NCBI GenBank assembly: GCA_015068055.1
Contig: SVLG01000002.1
Span: 8,354-72,353 of the forward strand
Direction of reading: 5' to 3'
Source of the DNA: Oscillospiraceae bacterium
Lineage (GTDB): Bacteria > Bacillota_A > Clostridia > Oscillospirales > Oscillospiraceae
DNA length: 64,000 bases
Within the stretch, counting starts at the first letter, position 1. The number at the start of each line of letters is the position of its first letter. Positions 43,959 to 52,456 of the stretch are shown here, piece after piece. The position numbers were made by a program, and so were the translations under genes. Below the pieces are notes generated by a model. It saw only the letters and a list, made by a program, of their open reading frames with translations, was not told the DNA's origin and searched no databases.

Positions 43959-44513
43959 TCAGATCTCGAAGAGTTCTTTTTCCTTCTTCTCGGTGAGCTT
44001 ATCGACTTCCTTGATATAGTCGTCGGTAAGCTTCTGCAGGTCCTTCTCAAGAATCTTCAGATCGTCCTCCGTGATCTCGGACTTCTTCTGTTCCTTTTTG
44101 AACTTGTCCATGGCATCGCGGCGGATGTTACGAACGGCTACCTTGGCATCCTCACCGTACTTGCGCACCTGCTTGGCCAGATCCTTACGGCGCTCCTCCG
44201 TGAGCTGAGGGAACACCAGACGGATGCTGCGGCCGTCGTTCTGGGGGTTGATACCCAGCTCAGAAGTCAGGATAGCCTTCTCGATCCCCTTCAGGGCGGA
44301 AGCATCCCAGGGCTGGATCATCAGGGTACGGGCGTCGGGAGAGGCGATGGACGCGATCTGGCGGATGGGGGTGGGCACACCATAGTAATCCACGCTGATC
44401 TGGTCCAGCACGGCGGCATTGGCGCGGCCGGCACGCACGGCGGCAAACTGGGTAGAGAGAACCTCCGTGGTTTTAATCATTCTTTCCTCAAAGATCTCAA
44501 GCTCAGCAGACAT
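43959..44513 (-). CDS. frr: Ribosome recycling factor
   Basis: Releases ribosomes from mRNA after termination, with EF-G; 184 residues, the standard length. It shows the conserved VRAGRANAAVLDQISVDYYG and a C-terminal long-helix region ending KLTEKKEKELFEI. It follows pyrH by 20 bases. Confidence 0.96.
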   Translation of the reverse strand: MSAELEIFEERMIKTTEVLSTQFAAVRAGRANAAVLDQISVDYYGVPTPIRQIASIASPDARTLMIQPWDASALKGIEKAILTSELGINPQNDGRSIRLVFPQLTEERRKDLAKQVRKYGEDAKVAVRNIRRDAMDKFKKEQKKSEITEDDLKILEKDLQKLTDDYIKEVDKLTEKKEKELFEI

Positions 44514-44533
44514 TGTAATTTCCTCCCTGTTTC

Positions 44534-45253
44534 TTATCGTACTATAGTGCCGACAGCCTCGCCGTGAAGGACGCGGAGGATGTTCTCCGGATCCTTCAGG
44601 GCAAAGACCATCACGGGTATACGGTTATCCATCGCCATACAGGTGGCCGTGGAGTCCATGACCGCCAGACGCTGGGCCAGGACTTCCTCATAGCTGAGAG
44701 AATCGTAGCGAACAGCCGCCGGATCCATGCGGGGATCGGCACTGTACACGCCGTCCACATTCTTGGCGAGAAGCACCACATCGGCCTGAATGAGGGCCGC
44801 ACGAAGGACAGCACCGGTATCCGTGGAGAAGAAAGGACTGCCGGTGCCGGCGCCGAAGATGACCACATGGCCGCTCTTCAGATAATCGTCCGCCTTTTCC
44901 ACACAGAAGACTTCACCCACGCTCTGGATGGCAAGGCCGGTCATAACCTTGGCGGGCACGCCGTTCTGCTCCAGCACATCCTGCAGAGCGATGCAGTTCA
45001 TAACCGTGGCCATCATACCCATGTAGTCGGCCTTGGCCCGGTTCATCTTGCCTTCACCATTCTTGACGCCCCGCCAGAAGTTGCCGCCGCCAACCACGAC
45101 GCCGACCTCCACGCCCTCGGCCACACAGCGGCCAATGACCTGGCATACCTCGTTCATGACAGTGAAATCCAGACCGGTCTTTTCATCGCCTGCCAGCGCC
45201 TCGCCGCTGACCTTCAGCAGCACGCGCTTATAAATGGGCTTTTCGCTTCGCAT
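44534..45253 (-). CDS. pyrH: UMP kinase
   Basis: Hexameric bacterial UMP kinase (UMP to UDP), 239 residues. Motifs: LLKVSGEALAGDEKTGLDF, VVGGGNFWRG, and GTGSPFFSTDTGAVLRA. A strong AGGAGGAAG lies upstream of the ATG. It is the first gene of the pyrH-frr-uppS-cdsA-dxr-rseP-ispG-polC run. Confidence 0.96.
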   Translation of the reverse strand: MRSEKPIYKRVLLKVSGEALAGDEKTGLDFTVMNEVCQVIGRCVAEGVEVGVVVGGGNFWRGVKNGEGKMNRAKADYMGMMATVMNCIALQDVLEQNGVPAKVMTGLAIQSVGEVFCVEKADDYLKSGHVVIFGAGTGSPFFSTDTGAVLRAALIQADVVLLAKNVDGVYSADPRMDPAAVRYDSLSYEEVLAQRLAVMDSTATCMAMDNRIPVMVFALKDPENILRVLHGEAVGTIVR

Positions 45254-45356
45254 CCTCTTACTTCCTCCTGTATGTTCTTGCTGTTATTCTAATATATAGT
45301 GCCGAATTTTAAAAGACTTATTTTGTGAACAAATGATCTCGTCCCGGTTTCTGTTT

Positions 45357-46268
45357 TTAAAGATCGAGAATACCCATGATCACGATGCCGACGATCACAA
45401 TTCCTATGCAAAGGTAGTGCTTTTTGGAAAGCTTCTCCTTCAGGAAGAGGCGGCTCCAAAGCACCGATGCCACGCAGTAGGAGGAAATGATGGGCGCCGC
45501 AAAGGCCACATGCTCTGTATCCGCGAGGGCATAGATGTAGAAGAACTGACCGATGGTCTCAAAAATGGCACCGGTATAACGGGGAGCTTCCTCGCTGGGA
45601 ATAAGCTTTTCCTTCTTGATGCCAAAGGTATACACAGCGCAGATGACACCGCAGGCCAGGAACGTAAGCTCATAGGCCACGTTGGCGCTGTCCTCATTGA
45701 GAACCTCCAGCACGCGGCTGTCGGCAAAGGTTCCCAGAGCGTCCAGCAGGCAGTAGATGATGGGGATGAGGATGGCGATCCAACTCTTGGCGTAGTGGTA
45801 ATTGGACTCGTCCTGACGGGCCTTGCGCAGTTCCTCGTCCTCCCGGGCCTCGGTGATGCCAAGACCGATAACACCCGCGCAGACCAGAGCTACGGCCACC
45901 AGGGCAACCGGCGGCAGGTCCTCGCCGATGCCAACGGTGGCAAAGGTCAGAATAGCCACAATAGCACCCGAACTGTTGCAGATGGGCGAAGAGATAGAAA
46001 GCTCAATATACCGCAGACCCAGATAGCCAATGGCCATGGACAGGATATAGAGCATGGAGACAGGCAGATAGGTCAGGATAACCGAGGCGTTGATCTCCAC
46101 GCCGCCCACAAAGATCTCATATGCCGCATGAAGACCCATCACCACACCAACGGCGGTGACCATCTTCAGGTGGCTGTATTTATCCCGCTCGTTGCGGCAG
46201 CCGATTTTGGAAAAGAGGTCAGAACCGCTCCAGCAAATGAGCGTAATAATTGCAAACCAGAACCACAT
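45357..46268 (-). CDS. DMT-superfamily (EamA-like) transporter
   Basis: A 303-residue membrane protein with about ten TM helices in two repeated halves, the layout of the drug/metabolite transporter superfamily. A charged loop (EAREDEELRKARQDES) separates the halves. The N-terminus (FAIITLICWSGSDLFSKIG) and C-terminus (CIGIVIVGIVIMGI) are typical. It follows the beta-CASP gene by 18 bases and may share its transcript. The substrate is unknown. Confidence 0.8.
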   Translation of the reverse strand: MWFWFAIITLICWSGSDLFSKIGCRNERDKYSHLKMVTAVGVVMGLHAAYEIFVGGVEINASVILTYLPVSMLYILSMAIGYLGLRYIELSISSPICNSSGAIVAILTFATVGIGEDLPPVALVAVALVCAGVIGLGITEAREDEELRKARQDESNYHYAKSWIAILIPIIYCLLDALGTFADSRVLEVLNEDSANVAYELTFLACGVICAVYTFGIKKEKLIPSEEAPRYTGAIFETIGQFFYIYALADTEHVAFAAPIISSYCVASVLWSRLFLKEKLSKKHYLCIGIVIVGIVIMGILDL

Positions 46269-46286
46269 TATTTAGTTTTCACCTTT

Positions 46287-47888
46287 CTATTTATAGCGAC
46301 GGCAAAGCTCCTCAACAGCTGTAATGAAGCTCTGCAATTCCCTGTTGGAGCGGCCCTTGCAGCGGCGGATAAGCGCCATAAGGTCCTCTCCGGCCTTCGT
46401 AAGTTTCCGGAAGAGATCCTGACCACCGCCAGCCTCCCGGCTCTTTACCGGGACAGGAACACCCTCAGGGCAATCGGTGAAACATTCTTCGCCAAGGTCG
46501 AAAACCGTGCCGCTGTAAGGGGCAAAGGCCTTGTAGCCATGCTCCGTCTCCAGATAGGCGGCAAAGTCGTCGGTGACGCTGTCTTCACCATGGTTCACAA
46601 AAACAAGTTTCGGCTTCGTTTCAAATCCGGCCAGCCACGCCACCAGACCGTCACGGTCAGCATGGCCGCTCTTGCCTGGCAGGAGCCCCACCTCGCAGCG
46701 AACGCTGATGTCCTCACCAAAGAGCTTTACCTTTTCCGCGCCCTCATAGAGTTTGCGGCCAAGAGTGCCCTCCGCCTGATAACCAACAAAGAGGACGGTG
46801 CTTTCTTCCCGCCAGATGTTGTGCTTGAGATGGTGGCGGATGCGTCCGGCCTCACACATGCCGCTGGCAGAGAGAATAACCTTGGGGGTCTTGTCAAGAT
46901 TCAGCGCCTTGGAGTCATCGCTGGAAAGAGTCATGCGCAGACCGTCAAACCACAGCGGGTTGATGCCCGCATCCACCAGTGCTCTCGTCTCCTCGTCCAG
47001 ACAATCGTTGCCGCACTGCTGGTAAATGGCCGTGGCCTCGTTGGCCATGGGACTGTCTACATAGACAGGGAAGCCGTCGTGGCCGGTAACCATGCCCTTT
47101 TCCTTGATCTCGCGGATGAAATAGAGCATTTCCTGAGTGCGGCCCACAGCAAAGGAAGGAATGATAACATTACCGCCCCGATCCAGCGTTTTCTGGATAT
47201 ACTCTGCCAGAGTTTCTACCGGCGGGTGGCTGCGGTCATGGAGACGGTCCCCGTAGGTGGACTCCACCACCACATAGTCCGCCTCTGCCACAGTCTGCGG
47301 AACATTGCGGATGATGGGCTGGTTGATGTTGCCCACGTCACCGGAGAACACCACCTTGCGCTTTGTATCCCCCTCGCTCATCCAAACCTCGATGCAGGCA
47401 GAACCCAGCAGGTGGCACACATCGCTGAAGCGGACGGCAAAGTTATCGCTGATCTGCAGCGTATCGCCGTAGCGCACGGGACGCAGATGCTGAATGGCCA
47501 GTTCCGCGTGTTCCATGCTGTAAAGCGGTTCTTCTTCCGCCCGGCCGGCCCGCTTGTTCTTCCGGTTCTTCCACTCTGCCTCAGACTCCTGAATATGGGC
47601 GCAGTCACGCAGCATGATGCGGCAGAGATTGCAGGTTTCCTCCGTGGCATAGATCAGTCCGTCAAAACCTTCCTTGTAGAGGAGCGGTAATTTACCGGAA
47701 TGGTCCACATGGGCATGAGTCAGCAGGACGAAGTCAATTTCACCGGAAGCAACGGGCAGTTCCTGATTGACAAAGATGTCCTGTCCCTGCTCCATGCCGC
47801 AGTCCACCAAACCAAGATGCCCTCCGGCCTCCAGCAGGGTACAGCTTCCTGTCACTTCATGGGCTGCACCTAAAAATGTCAATTTCAT
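46287..47888 (-). CDS. Beta-CASP metallo-beta-lactamase-fold RNase-like protein
   Basis: A 533-residue protein. The metallo-beta-lactamase motif 2 is HAHVDHSGKLP (near residue 58), with further ligands in CHLLGSACIEV and FSGDVG. The beta-CASP insertion and motifs follow (IPSFAVGRTQEMLYFI, SASGMCEAGRIRHHL, LPGKSGHADRDGL). Such proteins are RNA exo/endonucleases or processing factors. A C-terminal helical extension of about 80 residues is present. The RNA target is unknown. Confidence 0.88.
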   Translation of the reverse strand: MKLTFLGAAHEVTGSCTLLEAGGHLGLVDCGMEQGQDIFVNQELPVASGEIDFVLLTHAHVDHSGKLPLLYKEGFDGLIYATEETCNLCRIMLRDCAHIQESEAEWKNRKNKRAGRAEEEPLYSMEHAELAIQHLRPVRYGDTLQISDNFAVRFSDVCHLLGSACIEVWMSEGDTKRKVVFSGDVGNINQPIIRNVPQTVAEADYVVVESTYGDRLHDRSHPPVETLAEYIQKTLDRGGNVIIPSFAVGRTQEMLYFIREIKEKGMVTGHDGFPVYVDSPMANEATAIYQQCGNDCLDEETRALVDAGINPLWFDGLRMTLSSDDSKALNLDKTPKVILSASGMCEAGRIRHHLKHNIWREESTVLFVGYQAEGTLGRKLYEGAEKVKLFGEDISVRCEVGLLPGKSGHADRDGLVAWLAGFETKPKLVFVNHGEDSVTDDFAAYLETEHGYKAFAPYSGTVFDLGEECFTDCPEGVPVPVKSREAGGGQDLFRKLTKAGEDLMALIRRCKGRSNRELQSFITAVEELCRRYK

Positions 47889-47940
47889 ACCGTTCCCCTT
47901 TCTTTTGTCAATTCAAGTAATTATACACCACAATATCTTG

Positions 47941-49953
47941 TTATGCAACCAAAATTCTCCTGCAAAGAGCCAACAATGCACAAAGGACTACGCCGCAGGC
48001 GGTGGGGATCGCCGCAGCAAGAAGCGTACAGCCCAGACTGCCGCTCTCTTTATGTATGGTGCGGAGCGTAGTGGCACAGGGCCAGTGGCAGAGCGTGAAG
48101 ATCAGAACAGCCGCCGCCGTAAAGACATCCCAACCCTGCGCGCGCAGGAGGATTTCCAGCTGCGAAAGAGAGGAGCTGTCCTGCAGATGCTGCGCTCCGG
48201 TATAGATAAGCAGCATGGAAGGAAGCGCGATCTCATTGGCCGGCAGTGCCAGAATGAAACCAAGCAGTATGGCTCCGTCCATGCACAGCAGCCGACCGGG
48301 GCCATCCAGCGCAGAGCGGGCCCACTGCAGCAGGGCGGTTCCCCACAGCTCCGTGTTGGCAAGCAGCCAGATCAAAAGCCCCGCCGGTGCTGCCACCGCA
48401 ACCGCCCGCACCAACATGGGCAGCGTTCTCTCCATCAACGATCGCAGCAGCACCGCCTTCCACTGCGGCTTCCGATAGGGCGGCAGTTCCAGTGCGAACG
48501 AAGAGAGTCTGCCGCGAAACAGCGTCGCAGACAGAAGGCGGGATGCCAGAAAGGTCAGAAGCACTCCCAGCACGATCAACAGCGCCAGCAGTACCGCAGG
48601 AAGTAATCCGCCCCTCCCCGCAAAAAAGATGCTCATAACGGTAATCAGAAGCGGAAAACGGCCGTTGCAGGGCATAAAAGCATTGGTAAGCTGAGAAAGG
48701 AGCCGCTCTCGCGGTGAATCGATGATACGACTTCCGGTTACACCGACCGCGTTGCAGCCCAGCCCCATCATCATGCACAGCCCCTGTTTGCCGCAGGCTC
48801 CGCAGCGCTGAAATGCCCCGTCCAGATAAAAGGCTGCACGCGGCAGATACCCCAGATCCTCCAATACGGTAAAAAGCGGAAAAAACACCGCCATGGGCGG
48901 CAGCATCACCGCAGCCACCCAGGCCGTAGTCCGCCATACACCATCGAAAAGCACACTCAGCAGCGTTGCTCCGACGCCCGCCCCCTGCAAAATGCGGCGC
49001 AGCCACTCACCCAGTGCAAAAAGCATCCGGCACAGCCAGTCGGACGGCACATTGGCCGCCGCCATGGTAAGCCACAAAACCAGCGACAGGAGCCCCAGCA
49101 TACTCAAAAATCCCCACACAGGATGCGTCAGGAGGCGGTCTATTTTCAGTCCCCGGGGCAGCGCGGCGGAACCGGATACGCAGGCACTGCAAAGTTCCTC
49201 CGCCCATCTGTCCAGATATCCGGCACAATAATCCTCCAAGGCTTCAGGCGTATAGTCTGTCTCCGCAAGATCGCTGCGGGCCGTCTCAATCAGCCGCTCC
49301 AGCTCCGCATCTTTCGCAGCATCCAGACAAAGACTCCGGGATAGGGCTGAAACAAGCCCCGTATCTCCTGCTGTAAGAGCCCGTGCCAGCCACATGGCAG
49401 GAAGCGGCTGCTGTTCGAGATAAGCGGCCAAGGGTGTCAGGACCCGCTTTACCTCTTCCGGAAGCGGCACATCTGCACACGCTGCAGGTTCTGCGCCCAA
49501 CGCCTCATACAGTTCCTGGACACCATCACCCGACGTCGCGTTTATGGGCAGTACCGGAATGCCCAGCATAGCCGAGAGCCGTTGACTGTCCACATGTATT
49601 CCGTTTCGCTCCGCCTCGTCCATCAGATTTACGCAAAGCAGCGCGTTCCCGCGGAGTTCAAGCACCTGCAGCACCAGCAGCAGGCTGCGGCGCAAATTCG
49701 TTGCATCGGCCACCAGCAGCAGTTTATCGGCCTGGGAAAATAAAACGAAGTCCCGGGTCAACTCCTCCTCAGCGCTTCGGGCGGCCAGCGAGTAGCTGCC
49801 GGGCGTATCCACCAAAAGCATATCCTTCCAAAGCCCCGAAGCGCTGCCTACCGTTTTACCCGGCCAGTTGCCCGTGTGCTGACTGAGTCCTGTAAGCCGG
49901 TTGAAGAGCGTGCTTTTCCCCACATTCGGATTCCCGCAGAGTCCCACAAGCAA
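47941..49953 (-). CDS. feoB: Ferrous iron transporter FeoB-like GTPase permease
   Basis: A 670-residue inner-membrane protein. The N-terminal G domain has GNPNVGKST (G1), DTPGSYSL (G3) and NLMDEA (G4). The C-terminal permease has about eight or more TM helices with the two Gate-type regions (MGLGCNAVGVTGSRII; CHWPCATTLRTIHKE). The start is TTG with GGGGGG at good spacing; a GTG two codons on is possible. It lacks a neighbouring feoA. Iron is the likely substrate; some FeoB-like proteins may carry other metals. Confidence 0.88.
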   Translation of the reverse strand: MLVGLCGNPNVGKSTLFNRLTGLSQHTGNWPGKTVGSASGLWKDMLLVDTPGSYSLAARSAEEELTRDFVLFSQADKLLLVADATNLRRSLLLVLQVLELRGNALLCVNLMDEAERNGIHVDSQRLSAMLGIPVLPINATSGDGVQELYEALGAEPAACADVPLPEEVKRVLTPLAAYLEQQPLPAMWLARALTAGDTGLVSALSRSLCLDAAKDAELERLIETARSDLAETDYTPEALEDYCAGYLDRWAEELCSACVSGSAALPRGLKIDRLLTHPVWGFLSMLGLLSLVLWLTMAAANVPSDWLCRMLFALGEWLRRILQGAGVGATLLSVLFDGVWRTTAWVAAVMLPPMAVFFPLFTVLEDLGYLPRAAFYLDGAFQRCGACGKQGLCMMMGLGCNAVGVTGSRIIDSPRERLLSQLTNAFMPCNGRFPLLITVMSIFFAGRGGLLPAVLLALLIVLGVLLTFLASRLLSATLFRGRLSSFALELPPYRKPQWKAVLLRSLMERTLPMLVRAVAVAAPAGLLIWLLANTELWGTALLQWARSALDGPGRLLCMDGAILLGFILALPANEIALPSMLLIYTGAQHLQDSSSLSQLEILLRAQGWDVFTAAAVLIFTLCHWPCATTLRTIHKESGSLGCTLLAAAIPTACGVVLCALLALCRRILVA

Positions 49954-50005
49954 AACCCATCCCCCCCTGTTTACAGCGTATGCATCACAGCGGTTACAGG
50001 TGCTA

Positions 50006-50034
50006 TTTACAAAGTCGGCCGTTTAAGATATAAT
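50006..50034 (+). promoter_or_regulatory. Sigma-A promoter of the beta-lactamase-like gene
   Basis: TTTACA and a perfect TATAAT with a 17-base spacer, about 33 bases before the start codon. Confidence 0.65.
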
Positions 50035-50066
50035 TTTACCGCAAAAAACAAATCTGGTGAAAAGCA

Positions 50067-51131
50067 ATGTTAAAACGAATTATTTTTATACTTCTTGCCG
50101 CTCTCCTTCTGACGCTCCCCTGCGCCGCTGCCGAAGCAGCGGAGGCAGCGGTTCTGGACGAGAACGAACTGGACGCGCTGTTGGCTCCTTTGGTGGAAAA
50201 GCATTCCCTGAACGACAGCAATTTTGGTCTGGCTTTCCTCTATACCGGTACAAACGAGAGCTACTTTGTTAACGGAGACAGCTATTTCTACGCAGCCAGT
50301 CTCTTTAAAGTCCCCCTGTGCATGGTGATAGCGGAAAAAGTCTCTTCCGGAGAGCTGACCCAGGACTCCATTTTCTCCGACGTCCCCGTCCGTATTATTG
50401 AGGAGCGCTGCCTCATAGCTTCCAACAATGGCTTTGCCGCCAACATATACGATGCGTTGGGCGATGAGGCCGACGAGCTGATGGTCAGCTACAGCGGGAT
50501 TGACTATGCCAGCATTCCGGAAACCGGCTATAAACACAACTACTCGCCGCGCTTGATGCTCAACACACTGCAAACGCTCTATGAAGATCCGGAACGTTTC
50601 CCAAACATCCTTGAGTGCATGCTGCAGGCACAGCCCGGAAACTATTTCCGCAAGTCGCTGGAGGGTCGCTACGATGTGGCGCAAAAGTACGGCCAGTACA
50701 GCGGTTCACTTAACAACGCCGGCATCATCTACACCCCCACCCCTGTCATTCTGGTGGTGATGACCAATCACCTGAACAGCGGCATGAACCTGATTGCAGA
50801 CTTGGCGGAGCTCTTTGCCGAATACTCTCTTACACTGGATGAGCGCATCCGGGTCAGAGAGGAGGAACGGCTGGCCGCCGAGGAGGCAGAGCGGCAGCGG
50901 ATGGCGGCCGAAGAGGCCGAACGCGAGCGCATCGCAGCCGAAGAGGCTGCTGCCAAAGCAGAAAAGGAACGACAGGCTGCGGAGGAAGCCGCCCGGGTCG
51001 AGGCGGCCCGTTTGGATGAGGAGGCCCGCCTGGCTGCATTGAAACAGCGCACGCAAACGGCCGTCATTTTGGGAGGCACCCTCATTCTGCTGCTCTCCCT
51101 CCTGCTGGTTTATGTTATAAAGAAGCGCTGA
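50067..51131 (+). CDS. Membrane-anchored class-A-beta-lactamase-like serine hydrolase
   Basis: A 354-residue exported protein. A signal peptide (IIFILLAALLLTLPCAAA) is followed by a domain resembling class A beta-lactamases: SLFK (Ser 78, Lys 81) as the SxxK motif, SNN (119-121) for SDN, and KYG (207-209) for KTG. The C-terminus is unusual: a long Glu/Ala/Arg coiled coil (about residues 265-325) then a TM helix and KKR. So the hydrolase would face outward with a stalk to the membrane. It may act on peptidoglycan rather than antibiotics; substrate unknown. The KTG-to-KYG change may lower beta-lactamase activity. Confidence 0.65.
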   Translation: MLKRIIFILLAALLLTLPCAAAEAAEAAVLDENELDALLAPLVEKHSLNDSNFGLAFLYTGTNESYFVNGDSYFYAASLFKVPLCMVIAEKVSSGELTQDSIFSDVPVRIIEERCLIASNNGFAANIYDALGDEADELMVSYSGIDYASIPETGYKHNYSPRLMLNTLQTLYEDPERFPNILECMLQAQPGNYFRKSLEGRYDVAQKYGQYSGSLNNAGIIYTPTPVILVVMTNHLNSGMNLIADLAELFAEYSLTLDERIRVREEERLAAEEAERQRMAAEEAERERIAAEEAAAKAEKERQAAEEAARVEAARLDEEARLAALKQRTQTAVILGGTLILLLSLLLVYVIKKR

Positions 51132-51164
51132 AAAATCGCCGGAGCTGCGCTCCGGCGATTTTTA
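51132..51164. terminator. Bidirectional terminator
   Basis: A perfect 14-bp stem (AAAAATCGCCGGAG with its complement, loop CTGCG) lies between the convergent hydrolase and DMT transporter genes. Confidence 0.85.
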
Positions 51165-52040
51165 TCGCTCAATCTTCTTTTTATGAAACAACGGCAGGAC
51201 GTGGGGTGCCGCCGCACCTCCAATAATGAGGATGGCACCAAGCCACTGCAGGACACTCAGTCGGTCGCCAAGGAAAATCGCCGCAAAAAACAGCGCGCTG
51301 GCGGGGTCCACATAGCTGCAAAGCGCCACCGTCTGGGCCGGAAGAAACTGCATGGAGCTGAAATAAATGAGCAGGGCAATGCCGGAATGGACAATCCCCA
51401 GAGCCAGCATGAATACCACGTCCTTCCAGCCGTAAGCCGGCGGGCCAAAGCCCTGACTCAACAGCACATACGGCACCATAACGATGGCCGCGCCCACCAG
51501 CTGGACAATGGTGATTTCCAGACCGGAAAGTCCATGGACACTCTTGTTGGAGAGAGTAACCATGCAATAGAGAAGGGCTGCCAGCAAACCGCAGGCAACG
51601 CCTCTCAGCGGATCACTGCCGCCGGCCGTAACACCGTTTACGATCACCATACCGATCACCGCTGCGGCGATGGAGACAATCTTGATCGGCGTCATCTTCT
51701 CCCTGAACAGGAAGATAGACGCTATGCACACCAGCACCGGCTCCGTATAATAGCAGAGCGTGGCAATGCTCACATCCACATAGCGGTACGCGTCAAACAG
51801 AAAGACCCAGTTGAATCCCATAATCACACCGGTGACAAGGAGCTGAATCCCATAGCGACGTATGCCGGCCACATCCGGCTTCTTTCCCCGGATGAAAAAG
51901 ACCAGCAGCAGAAACGCCAGTCCCAGTACGACGCGGCAGAGAACAATCTGCTCACTGGAATAGGAGACCTGATTTACAAATACCGGCAGACTCCCCCAAA
52001 TGAGCATGGACGAGATGAGCATAATGTAAGCTTTCAGCAC
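51162..52040 (-). CDS. DMT-superfamily (EamA) transporter
   Basis: A 292-residue protein with ten TM helices in two EamA repeats (LISSMLIWGSLPVFVNQ; VACGLLAALLYCMVTLSNK). The family exports or imports metabolites and amino acids. The start is GTG after GGAGAG. It is divergent from spoIIID. The substrate is unknown. Confidence 0.85.
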   Translation of the reverse strand: MLKAYIMLISSMLIWGSLPVFVNQVSYSSEQIVLCRVVLGLAFLLLVFFIRGKKPDVAGIRRYGIQLLVTGVIMGFNWVFLFDAYRYVDVSIATLCYYTEPVLVCIASIFLFREKMTPIKIVSIAAAVIGMVIVNGVTAGGSDPLRGVACGLLAALLYCMVTLSNKSVHGLSGLEITIVQLVGAAIVMVPYVLLSQGFGPPAYGWKDVVFMLALGIVHSGIALLIYFSSMQFLPAQTVALCSYVDPASALFFAAIFLGDRLSVLQWLGAILIIGGAAAPHVLPLFHKKKIER

Positions 52041-52087
52041 GGTGACATCTCTCCTCTCTGATGGTTTCGGTCAATCGTAGCACCGCG

Positions 52088-52111
52088 ACCGGTCTTCGTC
52101 AATAGACCGGT
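52088..52111. repeat. Inverted repeat upstream of spoIIID
   Basis: ACCGGTCT and AGACCGGT form an 8-base inverted repeat with an 8-base spacer in the divergent region between the DMT gene and spoIIID. It may be an operator or a small hairpin. Confidence 0.4.
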
Positions 52112-52169
52112 GCTAATTTTCCCCGGCGGCTCATATAGATGGACTACGTGAGTATGGGGAGTGGTGTTT

Positions 52170-52418
52170 GTGCGCACTAGCATCGAAGACAGGGCCTGTG
52201 AGCTGGCAAACTATATCATTGAAAACAATACCACCGTCCGGGCTGCCGCCAAGCGTTTCGGTATTTCCAAAAGCACGGTACATAAAGATGTTACGGAGCG
52301 GCTTGAACACATTGACCGCACGCTTTGGCATAAGGTACGAAAGGTGCTGGAACTCAACAAGGCCGAACGGCATATCCGGGGCGGCAACGCCACCAGGCGG
52401 AAATATAAGGGAGAATAG
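52170..52418 (+). CDS. spoIIID: Sporulation transcriptional regulator SpoIIID
   Basis: DNA-binding regulator (82 residues) that adjusts sigma-E-dependent gene expression in the mother cell. The family core is clear: TTVRAAAKRFGISKSTVHKD as the helix-turn-helix, then LNKAERHIRGGNATRRKYKG. Three in-frame GTG codons could start it; the third was chosen because GGGGAG is then 8 bases away. The stop codon is TAG, which shows TAG is used as a stop on this chromosome. Confidence 0.93.
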   Translation: MRTSIEDRACELANYIIENNTTVRAAAKRFGISKSTVHKDVTERLEHIDRTLWHKVRKVLELNKAERHIRGGNATRRKYKGE

Positions 52419-52440
52419 GGGGTGCAAAAGCACCTCCTGT
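52419..52440 (+). terminator. Weak hairpin after spoIIID
   Basis: An 8-bp stem with one G-U pair (GGGGGTGC with GCACCTCC, loop AAAA) is followed by TGTTT. It overlaps the promoter region of the next gene. Confidence 0.45.
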
Positions 52441-52441
52441 T

Positions 52442-52450
52442 TGCTATAAT
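52442..52450 (+). promoter_or_regulatory. Extended -10 promoter of a probably leaderless gene
   Basis: TGCTATAAT is a perfect extended -10 box. Its end is 6 bases before the ATG of the radical SAM gene, so transcription should begin at or next to the start codon. No clear -35 or ribosome binding site is seen. Confidence 0.6.
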
Positions 52451-52456
52451 GAGCCT

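Noticed and set aside
45254..45356. Promoter for the pyrH-polC gene run
   Set aside because: Only poor matches were found (best has a 15-base spacer), so no promoter is reported although one must exist.
45333..47690. A 785-codon open frame on the plus strand
   Set aside because: It lies antisense to the DMT and beta-CASP genes, which have clear motifs. The His- and Gly-rich low-complexity translation is typical of a shadow frame.
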